Origin: an uncultured Microscilla sp.
GTDB taxonomy: Bacteria; Bacteroidota; Bacteroidia; Cytophagales; Microscillaceae
Length of the DNA stretch: 64,000 nucleotides
Reading direction: 5' to 3'
Assembly (NCBI RefSeq): GCF_947493425.1
Contig: NZ_CANLRP010000029.1
Location: forward strand, 1-64,000
In this document: positions 34,964 to 43,863 of the stretch, in pieces
Layout: each line of letters opens with the position of its first letter
Numbering within the stretch: position 1 is the first letter of the stretch
Notes under the pieces: generated by a model
What the model was told of the DNA's origin: nothing
The model's input: only the letters and a program-made list of their open reading frames with translations
Databases searched by the model: none
Program-made: the position numbers and the translations under genes

Positions 34964-37279
34964 TTATACTATCTTCAAACCAATAAGCAAAATGTCATCC
35001 CGTTGTTCTGTTCCTACCATGTGTTCTTGTAAAGCTTTTTCCAGTGTTTCTCTTTGTTGGTTCATGGAGGCCAACCTATTTTTATAAAGTGTCTCACCAA
35101 GCCTTTTTCTGCCGATTTTTTTTCTTTTTACATTATTTTGATCTGTAAAACCATCAGAGCCAATGTATAGTAAAGTGTTTTTTGTACATATAACTTCATG
35201 TGTTTTTATTTGACGATCCTCTTTATATAAAACACCAATAGAAATAGCACACCCTTTAATAGTTTTGAGCTCGCCGTCAGAAGGCGCTATATACCACAAT
35301 GGTCTTTTTGCACCAGCAAAAGTCACCTTAGTTTGCCCATTTGTAGGTTCTAAACAGACAATCGCGGCATCCATGCCATTTCTATCACCTGTATGTTCTT
35401 GCCTAAGTGCCTTGTGTACTTCTACTCGTAGTTGATTGAGTATATCTGATGGAGTAGTAATTTTTTTGGCTTGTACAATGTCATTCAGCAAGGTTACGCC
35501 AACCAAACTCATAAAAGCTCCTGGAACACCGTGACCAGTACAGTCAAATGCTCCTAATATGATTTTTTTACCCATTTTTTCAAGCCAATAAAAATCTCCA
35601 GAAACAATATCTTTTGGCTTATATAGCACAAAGTGTGCTGGCAATGTTTGTTGCATACGCTCCTTGAATGGTAGCATAGCTTCTTGGATGAGTTTTGCCG
35701 CTTGTATGCTTTGGTTTATATGCAAGTTTTTTTTGTTGAGCAGTTTGTTTTGGTCTTCTATAGCATCTCGCTGAGTCAATATTTCCTCTTGCTGCATGTG
35801 TAGCTCTTCATTGAAGTATTTTAATTTTTTGTTTACATCGTTTAATTTTCTGTTATTTTTCCGTTTTTCCCAATAAAAAAATGACATAATAGCTACCAAT
35901 ACAAACGCCAATGCTAACCCGAGATAGGTATCTCGTTGTATAAGTTTATGTCGTTTTTTTTCTTGCTCAAATACTAATCGTTCGTTTTCTTGTGCTCGGT
36001 TCAGCGAATCTTCTTTTTTTCCAAATGTATAGGATGCTTCAATTTGAGCCATTTTTTTAGCATTATTTTTATTAAACAGGCTATCTGATATATACTTAAG
36101 CAGCACATGTTTGTTGTAAGCCTTCTCGAATTGCTTCGTATCGTGGTAGGTCAGTGCCAAGTATTTGGCTGCATTTTGCATAACAATGGGATTTTTTGAT
36201 TTTTTTGCCAGCTTCAAACCTTGTTTTAAAAGTGCAACAGCTTTAGAGTATTTTTTTAGGTAGTAATAGATACTGCCAAGCATCACATAGGTTTGGGGCA
36301 GGTAAGAGCGCATAGATTTTTTCTGTATTATTTGATTGGCTTGTTGAATTTCATATAGGGCTTTTTTGTATTTGCCAAGTTTTAGATAAGCCTTTCCTAT
36401 ACTGAGGTAACTTTCTATCAATCCAACAGCTTCGTCAATTTTCAGAAGTATTTTTTTTGATTTCTCGTAACAACCTATTCCTTTTTGGTAATGTTTCAGC
36501 CCTACATAGGCATTGCCAAGGTGAATGTATACAGATGCTTTGTTAGAAGAATCTCCTGTTTGCCTGGAAATGACCAAAGACTTTTTTAGGAATGAAATGG
36601 CTTGTGAAAAGCGTTTCATAGTGATGTGTAAAGCAGCGATACGGTGGTAGCAAAAACCAATGAGTTTTTTACTTTTCATTGCTTCGCTTACTTTTAAGGA
36701 TTTGTGAAAGTATTCTAGAGCTTTTGGATAGTTTCCTTGTTTCTCATATACTGTACCCAGTATACCACGATAAATGATCGCAACCCCTTCTTTATCGTCT
36801 ATTTGTTGTCGTATTTTTAGTGACTTTTTTCCAAATTTAATCATGCCTGCATAATCTTCTTTGTGCCAACTTAGTGCAGATAACAAGTTGTATGCATTTC
36901 CTTGTCCCTTTAAGTAGGCTATTTTTTTAGATAATTGAAGCATCTTGTGGGCTATAAAAAGAGCCTTATCATATTTTGTTTGAATCATTCTTATTACCCC
37001 AAGGTGGTAATAAGCGTCACAAGTACCCATCGGGTAATTTATTTTTCCAGATAGGGAAAGCATTTTCTTAGAATATTGTATAGCTTTTGTGTGATCTTGC
37101 CTGCGGTAATGCCAAGCGATTTGATTGTAAACCTCAACTCGTTGTTTTTCCGATATATTGGTAGGTAATATTTGTTTTAATGAATCAATAAATGCCTGAT
37201 TTTGTGCTATAGTTTTTTTGTTTATAAGTATGCTAAGTAATAAAAATACTATAGTGATATATGTGATTTTTATATGCAT
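34964..37279 (-). CDS. TPR-repeat sensor with SpoIIE/PP2C phosphatase output
   Basis: The 771-residue protein has a signal peptide (hydrophobic core ITIVFLLLSILI). A long periplasmic array of about nine tetratricopeptide repeats follows (about 45-405, each with xGNxYxxLGxxxxAxxxxxxA-like spacing). One membrane helix (about 447-467, LGLALAFVLVAIMSFFYW) leads to a coiled coil with IDELHMQQEEILTQ-like heptads. The C-terminal SpoIIE domain (about 545-771) has DCTGHGVPGAFMSLVG and YIGSDGFTDQNN metal-binding segments. It shares the C-terminal half with the Reg_prop/SpoIIE protein at 19862 but has a different sensor. No cognate kinase or antagonist is adjacent. Confidence 0.92.
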   Translation of the reverse strand: MHIKITYITIVFLLLSILINKKTIAQNQAFIDSLKQILPTNISEKQRVEVYNQIAWHYRRQDHTKAIQYSKKMLSLSGKINYPMGTCDAYYHLGVIRMIQTKYDKALFIAHKMLQLSKKIAYLKGQGNAYNLLSALSWHKEDYAGMIKFGKKSLKIRQQIDDKEGVAIIYRGILGTVYEKQGNYPKALEYFHKSLKVSEAMKSKKLIGFCYHRIAALHITMKRFSQAISFLKKSLVISRQTGDSSNKASVYIHLGNAYVGLKHYQKGIGCYEKSKKILLKIDEAVGLIESYLSIGKAYLKLGKYKKALYEIQQANQIIQKKSMRSYLPQTYVMLGSIYYYLKKYSKAVALLKQGLKLAKKSKNPIVMQNAAKYLALTYHDTKQFEKAYNKHVLLKYISDSLFNKNNAKKMAQIEASYTFGKKEDSLNRAQENERLVFEQEKKRHKLIQRDTYLGLALAFVLVAIMSFFYWEKRKNNRKLNDVNKKLKYFNEELHMQQEEILTQRDAIEDQNKLLNKKNLHINQSIQAAKLIQEAMLPFKERMQQTLPAHFVLYKPKDIVSGDFYWLEKMGKKIILGAFDCTGHGVPGAFMSLVGVTLLNDIVQAKKITTPSDILNQLRVEVHKALRQEHTGDRNGMDAAIVCLEPTNGQTKVTFAGAKRPLWYIAPSDGELKTIKGCAISIGVLYKEDRQIKTHEVICTKNTLLYIGSDGFTDQNNVKRKKIGRKRLGETLYKNRLASMNQQRETLEKALQEHMVGTEQRDDILLIGLKIV

Positions 37280-37935
37280 TTTGTTGTCAATGAAATTGTT
37301 AAAAGAGGGAATCTGGGTTTGTTGAAAGTCTAACTAAAAGCTTGTTTAGTTAGCCAAGGCGTAGCTTTAGATGTTTATCAGCTAAATAGTCAAACACAAC
37401 GTTAGAAGGCTTATGTAGTAATTTTATCAATATTTTAGTTGAATAGCAATAGAAATAGGCGGACAAAGAATGGACAACTTATATAGTGGCTTTTGTAGTC
37501 TAGGCAGTTGGGTTTCTTTTGAGCCGTTATGATACAGGGGTAATAAGTAGTAGGTGTTTATTTATCGAATAAATGGCTGTGAAACTGACAAGTACAGCTG
37601 CTTTATGATGATTTAGTAAACCTATTGGTCGTTAATTTTAGGTTGTGTCAAATAAAAAGTGAGCCGTTATTTTATGAGCCATACTTTTACCAACTTTCCT
37701 AAAAAAAATAATTTAAATCAGTCCCCCAATTTTCATTGCCTAACCCCAACTTTTTGCCCACCTTTGAGTAAAATAAGTTTGAAACCAGGTAACGTTTACA
37801 CAACAATTTCTAACTAATGAATTTGTTCACAACTTACAAAGCAACTTCAAACTAAAGGTTAATAGCTAAAAGCACCGATCTCTAGGGACTTGAGGCTTAG
37901 AAGCTATCGACTCTTTAAATACTTACTAACTCATC
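37280..37935. other. Non-coding divergent region
   Basis: About 650 bp separate the SpoIIE gene from the next gene. It contains a CTAACTAA/TTTAGTTAG hairpin near 37330-37354 and one promoter-like pair (37754-37781). I see no ORF. Confidence 0.5.
37754..37781 (+). promoter_or_regulatory. Putative promoter of the 37936 gene
   Basis: TTG at 37754-37756, 17-base spacer, TAAGTTTG at 37774-37781. The leader would be about 150 nt. Confidence 0.55.
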
Positions 37936-38364
37936 ATGCAAATACATTTCACCATCAAACGATTGGGCAAGAAACGCCCCTTTATTCAGCGCAAAGCTAT
38001 AGACATAGAGGGCACCTATGATCAACCTTATGCCTTGCAAACCATCCTCACCCAAATAGTGACTCAACAGGTAACCGAATTTAACCAGCGCCGCGAAGAG
38101 AAATCATTGTTTACTTTCTTAAAAGAAGATGCCATTGCCGAAGAAGCACAAACAGGTAGGGTAAAGTTTGGGGCAATCTACAACGCTGAACAAGCACAAC
38201 TCGACAAGGCTATAGAAACGGTGTTACTTGCCTTTGAAGATGGACTGATTGCGGTGTTTGTCGATGACGACCAAATAGAAGATATAAGCCAAGTAGTCAC
38301 GGTTACCCCTGACACGGTGTTTACTTTTGTACGTCTCACGTTTTTGGCAGGCAGAAGTTGGTAA
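37936..38364 (+). CDS. Small cytoplasmic protein upstream of DUF4132 gene
   Basis: The 142-residue soluble protein (MQIHFTIKRLGKKRPFIQ...) has no signal peptide. It looks alpha/beta, with a long amphipathic middle (QPYALQTILTQIVTQQVTEFNQR) and a beta-rich end (VVTVTPDTVFTFVRLTFLAG). I do not recognise the family. Position and orientation suggest it may belong with the DUF4132 protein encoded 254 bp downstream, as a partner or regulator. An 18-bp direct repeat follows 18 bases after its stop and recurs after the DUF4132 gene. Confidence 0.7.
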   Translation: MQIHFTIKRLGKKRPFIQRKAIDIEGTYDQPYALQTILTQIVTQQVTEFNQRREEKSLFTFLKEDAIAEEAQTGRVKFGAIYNAEQAQLDKAIETVLLAFEDGLIAVFVDDDQIEDISQVVTVTPDTVFTFVRLTFLAGRSW

Positions 38365-38382
38365 ATAGTTGAGAGCTTTTTA

Positions 38383-38400
38383 GTCGGTAGTCGGGAGCTT
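38383..38400 (+). repeat. 18-bp direct repeat after the small upstream gene
   Basis: GTCGGTAGTCGGGAGCTT here and GTCCGTAGTCGGGAGCTT at 43675-43692 differ at one position. Both lie just after a stop codon in the same orientation and bracket the DUF4132 gene. Confidence 0.65.
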
Positions 38401-38618
38401 TTAAAAACTAACAACCTTTAGATATTGAAGGTTTTTATAACAAAATTATAGGTATCTAATAATCAATGTTTCCCTGTCATTGTTGTGAACTGTTAAGCGA
38501 CGCAAAAAAACATCTATGGGTTGATGACTAATTTGCAGATATGAGAAAATTACTGACTATCATCTACCAATTGATGACAAATAAAAAAATACCTATCACT
38601 TAATCAATCCAAAAAAGA

Positions 38619-41600
38619 ATGGATATTCAAGCACTACTTAAAGAAAAAAAGATTGAAGACAAATTTGAAAACCTGCACCAGCTTTTGCTGGACAATTTCA
38701 AGGGCAAAACCACCACAATTACCAAAGTCGAGGCTGAGTTGGGGTTGATTTTACTCAATTGCTTTTCAAACCTGAGAGAAAACTACGACCCTGAAAAACC
38801 TGAAGAAGAACAGGAACACTGGCAATATACAGATCAAATTGCAGTCGATGATTTACGTTTCAAAAAATTACAAGAGTTTAATCAAAGTGGTAATATTTGG
38901 GAAGCCCACATGGGATTGCTCAAGTTATGTTTTGGTGAAGCCTTGCTCCCTTTTGTGCAAGAAGCGTTAACGATGTTTCCTCAATTGATGTACCAAACGG
39001 GTTGGTACCGCCGTTCGTTTCGTGCCCCCCAGCGCCAAAAACTACACTTGGCACGTCAGGCAAACTTTATTGTAGGTTTGTTGAACCAACTCGACTATGA
39101 CCTAAGCTTGCAAGAGTATGCTTTGTATGTAAACCCATATTACAACAGTGAACTGTGTTATATATTGGCGGCTGCCCTTAACCAACAAGAGGCTAAAATC
39201 ACCGAATTGCTGCACGACATTGTATACAATCGCCACGAAACTGCCAAGGTAAACCGTACAGTGATCAAGGCAATGCTGTTGAGCAATCGTGAAGAAGCTT
39301 GGGAAGCAGTAGTAAAGTTATTATTATCGGCACAGCGGCAAGAGGGCTTGCGTCAAACCATTTTAGAGTGCCTGGATGAAACTTCTTTAGGTGCTATGAA
39401 AACCCTGATAGGAGTAATAGTAGAGCACAAACTGGCGCGTTTCTCGTCGGTAGTGCGCGCTGTAGACGTTTGGGCAGGTTTTGGTTGGGAAAGTGAGCGA
39501 GAAGCCACTGTGAGGCGTTTTCTTGAGCTTGCCCACGAGTATTTAAATGACCAAAGCAAACTACCCACAGCAATCAAAAGTAAAGACAATGCCGAGGTAT
39601 ATATGGCGCTATGGGCGCAAGGAGTGCACGACATAGACCAAAGTTTCCTGTTGGCCGACCAGGTATTGGACAAAGCAGGCATAGAAAAAACTGCCTTGGT
39701 ATTGTATTTTATTGCTCAGGCAGAGTTGTCAGAGGTAAGCCTGCATTATGGTTTGCAACATATCAATAGTGAGCATTTATTGGTATTGGCAGCTACTATT
39801 CCTTTGCTCAGGGGCAATATAGATGCATTAGATACCGCCCAAAAACGCAGTTTATACACTCAGTTAGAGGCTCAACTGGAGTGTGTGCCTGCCAAAACCA
39901 AAACTATAGAAGGCAAGGTGTTTTCGTGGTTGAAGTTTAGCATCGACCAAGGCGATATTTACGGGTTGATGATTGATTTGGTTGATTTTGAAAATGAAGA
40001 GGAAGTAGCCCACTTATTGACCCATTATAAATTAATGCCTATCAATCAACGCGACAGTGTGGCGCGTAATTTATTGCCCGATTACCATGGCTGGAGTTTC
40101 GATGAAAACAAGACCCGCCCAGCACTTACTGCCCAACAAAGAGATTTTGCCTTTAGTATACTCAAAGATCGTAGCGACTCGATAAGAACTGCTGCTTTGC
40201 GTGCCCTGCAAAATGCCGAAATGGTTGCCGATGAGTTGGTTGTATTTGAAGAAATGCTCAAGCGTAAAACGGCTGACTTACGCAAAAGCCTGATAGGTAT
40301 TTTGCTGAAGCAAAAAGATGAAATGTTGAAAGGGGCGACCAGTAACCTGTTGAAGGCTAAAAACCAGGAACAACGCCTTGCTGGACTCGACCTGTTGCTA
40401 AACCTAAAAACCCGCAAAGACTTTGATACTGCCTGGGTAAACGAACAGGCGCAGGCTTTTGCCGAAAACCCCAAAGTAACTGCTAAAGAAGAGGTGATTT
40501 TAGAAACACTCGTTTCTGAACAATCGGCTATGCTGGAATACAACGCCGAAAATGGATTTGGTTTGTATGACCCCGCAAATGTAGCAGCGCCTGTTGAACC
40601 TGCCTTGCCTACTAGTGGTGAGTATATAGAAAAAACCAAAAATAACGTGTATGGTTTAAGCCAATCTCCTGAAAAAATACTGAAAGCCTTAGAAGCACTG
40701 AAGGCGCTATATTTGGCAAATCAAGAACACGAATATAGTTACGAAAATTGGGATAAAAGCGTGACCCAAGGTTTGTTGGGCAATGAGTTTAACGCCATTA
40801 AACGCGATACCAAGGAGATGACCAATGAAGAACAGTTTTATAACTACCCACTCGCCAACGTTTGGAAAAAATGGGTGGAAGATTATAAAATAACGCCTTG
40901 CGATTTGTTTTTGCTCAACCTCACCTCAAGATTGGTAGACTATATAGAGGACAAAGAGGAACCTCAGATCAAGAAGAATGATATCAAAGAACTGGATAAA
41001 ACAGCAGATAAAATAGCTCAGTTAGTGTATATAGCACCTGTGCCCAAAGCAGGTAAAAATTACTGGCGTAACCCAGTGGTTGATATTCTGGAAATTTTAC
41101 CGTTGGTGTTCCCCTATGAGGCTCAAACCGAGTATTTAGAAGGACTTTGTCAAACGGTATTTTGTAATATTCACCCTGATGATGTGCACAAACTTGCCGA
41201 AGAAAAAACGAGTTGGGGACATTCTTACTGGCATACTTGGCGCAACCTTGACCGTGTAAGTCAGGTATACGACGCCTACTATGCCAGGGTAAACCAAATG
41301 AGTGATGAACAGTTTAAGGTATTCTGGCAGTTAGAAAAGTGGTACAACGCGCATATTCCTACCAAACATCCTTACCCCAACAACTATGTAGCTTCATTGC
41401 ATCACTATAGCCGGGCGTATGCTTTAGAGCTGATTGGTCGCGATGAGCTTATGGGACGTGTCATGCAGCCTGATGCAATTGGTGAATTGACAGGCAAAAT
41501 GAAGCCGGAAGATAAGTACGAGGTTAGGCGCGTATTCCCTTTCTTGATTGATATGGCAGCCGAGGCGCGTACCCGCATTTTGGAAATAGAACTCAAGCGG

Positions 41601-43655
41601 GGTGATTCATCTACGGCAGTAACCCAACTTGCCCAAAATATTCAACAAATGTTTGGTATCCAGTACTTTGTAGACATATTGGTGGCTATGGGTAAAGATA
41701 ACCTACACCGAGGGTATATCTATAGTTGGGGTGATAGAACTTACAATAAAAAAGAAATTTTGAGTACTTTGCTTAAACGTTGCCACCCTGCCAAAGACGA
41801 AACACAAGCAATATTTGATGAAAAAGTAACTGCTGCCAAAATTAAAGAAAAGCGCTTGGTAGAAGCTGCGGCCTATGCTCCACAATGGTTACCTTGGGTA
41901 AGTCAACACCTAGGCTGGAAAGGGCTGGAGTCAGCGGCGTGGTGGTTGCACGCCCATACAAATGCCCGCCACGACTCAGAAACCGAAACCGAGGTAGGCA
42001 AATACTCTAAAGTGGCTATGCAAGACTTTAGCAACGGAGCAGTAGATATTGACTGGTTCAAGGCTGCTTATAAGGCATTGGGCAAAGCCCGCTGGAAAAT
42101 GCTCTACGATTCGGCAAAATATATTTCAGACGGCAATGGACATAAACGTGCCATGTTGTACGCCGATGTGATTTTAGGGAATACCAAAATTACCGAAGTG
42201 CGCAAACGGGTGGTAGAAAAACGAAACCAAGACTATTTGCGGGTATATGGTTTGGTGCCTTTGAGCAAGAAAAACTACGAAGCTGACATGTTGAAGCGTT
42301 ACCAATATTTGCAAAAGTTTAAGAAAGAAAGCAAGCAGTTTGGTGCCCAACGCCAAACCAGCGAAGGACTTGCGGTGCGTATTGCTATGGAGAACCTGGC
42401 CCGTACAGCGGGCTTTAGTGACCCTATTCGCCTGACTTGGGCAATGGAAACCGAAGAAGCCCGCACCATACTCGACAATGCCGAAGTACTGGCGTTTGGC
42501 GATGTACAAATACGCCTGGAAGTAGACGAACATGGCAAGTCGAGTTTAAGCATTACTCGCAACGACAAAGCACTGAAAAGCATTCCGACAAAGCTCAAAA
42601 AAGACAAAGCAGTAGTGGCTTTGAAAGAGTTTAACAAAACCTTGCAAAACCAGTACAAACGCACTCGCCAAAGCTTGGAAGAGGCAATGGTCAATGGTGA
42701 TGCATTTAATCTGGGCGAAATACAAACCCTGATGACTCATCCGGTAGTAGCACCTATGCTCCGCAAATTAGTGCTCAAATCGGGCGAAACGTTGGGCTTT
42801 TGGCAGGATGATAAACTAGTGGATACTGAGGGTAACTTGCAAGATACAGCAGATACTTTGCAGATAGCCCATTGTACCGATTTATACGCCAGTGGGCAGT
42901 GGGGAGTGTACCAGGCACATTGTTTTGCCCAAAAAATACAACAACCGTTTAAGCAAGTATTCCGAGAGTTGTATGTGCCTACCGAGGACGAACTAGGCGA
43001 AAAAGCGGTGTCGCGTCGTTATGCCGGACACCAGGTACAACCGCAAAAAACCGTGGCATTGCTCAAAACCAGGGGGTGGACTGTAAACTATGAAGAAGGC
43101 TTACAGAAGACCTATCACAAAGAAGGTTTCATTGCCCGTATGTATGCCTTGGCAGACTGGTTTACTCCAGCAGAGGTTGAAAGTCCTACCCTGGAAACAA
43201 TAGAGTTTACGGACTTAAAAACCTGGAAAAATGTGCCTTTTGATAAAATCAACCCACGTATTTTTTCTGAAGTAATGCGTGATATTGATTTGGTAGTAAG
43301 CATTGCCCACGTAGGTGACGTAGACCCTGAAGCAAGCCAGTCTACTATAGAGCTACGAGCTGCCATTGTGCGTGAAACGGTACGTTTATTTAAACTAGAC
43401 AATGTCACCCTCAAGGGGAAGCATGCCTTGATCAAAGGGGGTAAAAATGATTACTCGGTGCATTTGGGTAGTGCCATTGCCCACAAAATGCCAGGGGTAG
43501 CCTTGTCTATTTTGCCTGTACACTCGCAGCACCGTGGGCGTATGTTTTTACCCTTCTTAGACGAAGACCCTAAAACTGCCGAAATTATGTCTAAAATCTT
43601 GTTACTTGCCAAAGAGCAAGAGATTCAAGATCCCACGATTTTGCAGCAGTTGTAG
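38619..43655 (+). CDS. Giant DUF4132-family protein
   Basis: The 1678-residue protein is soluble, with no signal peptide or membrane segment. The N-terminal two thirds are helical and HEAT-like (repeated LxxAxxxLL segments, e.g. IRTAALRALQNAEMVADEL), matching the usual N-terminal region of this family (DUF5724-like). The C-terminus (from about residue 1200, RKSLVLKSGETLGFW-type region onward) contains the DUF4132 landmarks FKQVFRELYVPTEDE, RYAGHQVQPQKTV, WFTPAEVESPTLETI and HSQHRGRMFLPFLDEDP. DUF4132 proteins such as Escherichia coli MolR are often found beside MoxR-ATPase/VWA genes in other genomes, but no such gene is present here. Function unknown. Confidence 0.9.
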   Translation: MDIQALLKEKKIEDKFENLHQLLLDNFKGKTTTITKVEAELGLILLNCFSNLRENYDPEKPEEEQEHWQYTDQIAVDDLRFKKLQEFNQSGNIWEAHMGLLKLCFGEALLPFVQEALTMFPQLMYQTGWYRRSFRAPQRQKLHLARQANFIVGLLNQLDYDLSLQEYALYVNPYYNSELCYILAAALNQQEAKITELLHDIVYNRHETAKVNRTVIKAMLLSNREEAWEAVVKLLLSAQRQEGLRQTILECLDETSLGAMKTLIGVIVEHKLARFSSVVRAVDVWAGFGWESEREATVRRFLELAHEYLNDQSKLPTAIKSKDNAEVYMALWAQGVHDIDQSFLLADQVLDKAGIEKTALVLYFIAQAELSEVSLHYGLQHINSEHLLVLAATIPLLRGNIDALDTAQKRSLYTQLEAQLECVPAKTKTIEGKVFSWLKFSIDQGDIYGLMIDLVDFENEEEVAHLLTHYKLMPINQRDSVARNLLPDYHGWSFDENKTRPALTAQQRDFAFSILKDRSDSIRTAALRALQNAEMVADELVVFEEMLKRKTADLRKSLIGILLKQKDEMLKGATSNLLKAKNQEQRLAGLDLLLNLKTRKDFDTAWVNEQAQAFAENPKVTAKEEVILETLVSEQSAMLEYNAENGFGLYDPANVAAPVEPALPTSGEYIEKTKNNVYGLSQSPEKILKALEALKALYLANQEHEYSYENWDKSVTQGLLGNEFNAIKRDTKEMTNEEQFYNYPLANVWKKWVEDYKITPCDLFLLNLTSRLVDYIEDKEEPQIKKNDIKELDKTADKIAQLVYIAPVPKAGKNYWRNPVVDILEILPLVFPYEAQTEYLEGLCQTVFCNIHPDDVHKLAEEKTSWGHSYWHTWRNLDRVSQVYDAYYARVNQMSDEQFKVFWQLEKWYNAHIPTKHPYPNNYVASLHHYSRAYALELIGRDELMGRVMQPDAIGELTGKMKPEDKYEVRRVFPFLIDMAAEARTRILEIELKRGDSSTAVTQLAQNIQQMFGIQYFVDILVAMGKDNLHRGYIYSWGDRTYNKKEILSTLLKRCHPAKDETQAIFDEKVTAAKIKEKRLVEAAAYAPQWLPWVSQHLGWKGLESAAWWLHAHTNARHDSETETEVGKYSKVAMQDFSNGAVDIDWFKAAYKALGKARWKMLYDSAKYISDGNGHKRAMLYADVILGNTKITEVRKRVVEKRNQDYLRVYGLVPLSKKNYEADMLKRYQYLQKFKKESKQFGAQRQTSEGLAVRIAMENLARTAGFSDPIRLTWAMETEEARTILDNAEVLAFGDVQIRLEVDEHGKSSLSITRNDKALKSIPTKLKKDKAVVALKEFNKTLQNQYKRTRQSLEEAMVNGDAFNLGEIQTLMTHPVVAPMLRKLVLKSGETLGFWQDDKLVDTEGNLQDTADTLQIAHCTDLYASGQWGVYQAHCFAQKIQQPFKQVFRELYVPTEDELGEKAVSRRYAGHQVQPQKTVALLKTRGWTVNYEEGLQKTYHKEGFIARMYALADWFTPAEVESPTLETIEFTDLKTWKNVPFDKINPRIFSEVMRDIDLVVSIAHVGDVDPEASQSTIELRAAIVRETVRLFKLDNVTLKGKHALIKGGKNDYSVHLGSAIAHKMPGVALSILPVHSQHRGRMFLPFLDEDPKTAEIMSKILLLAKEQEIQDPTILQQL

Positions 43656-43674
43656 AGTTAGTTGGGAGTCGGGA

Positions 43675-43692
43675 GTCCGTAGTCGGGAGCTT
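43675..43692 (+). repeat. 18-bp direct repeat after the DUF4132 gene
   Basis: This is the second copy of the repeat described at 38383-38400, 20 bases after the DUF4132 stop codon. A further partial GTCGGGAG unit lies just upstream. Confidence 0.65.
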
Positions 43693-43863
43693 CTATAGCT
43701 TTTAGCTACAAGTGGGCTTTTGAGTGATTTTAAAGTGTTGGTTTTGGGCGGGAGCTTGACCAGCACTTTTTTTTGTGGGGCAAATGCGTAATAATTATTA
43801 TAGACTGCTTTAGTATTTTGGGTTTTTTTGCGAAATTGATGTCTGGCAATTGACAAATCCTTT

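Noticed and set aside
40082-40639. 185-codon minus-strand frame inside the DUF4132 gene
   Set aside because: It is a shadow of the long plus-strand gene, with a Ser/Arg-rich, low-complexity product.
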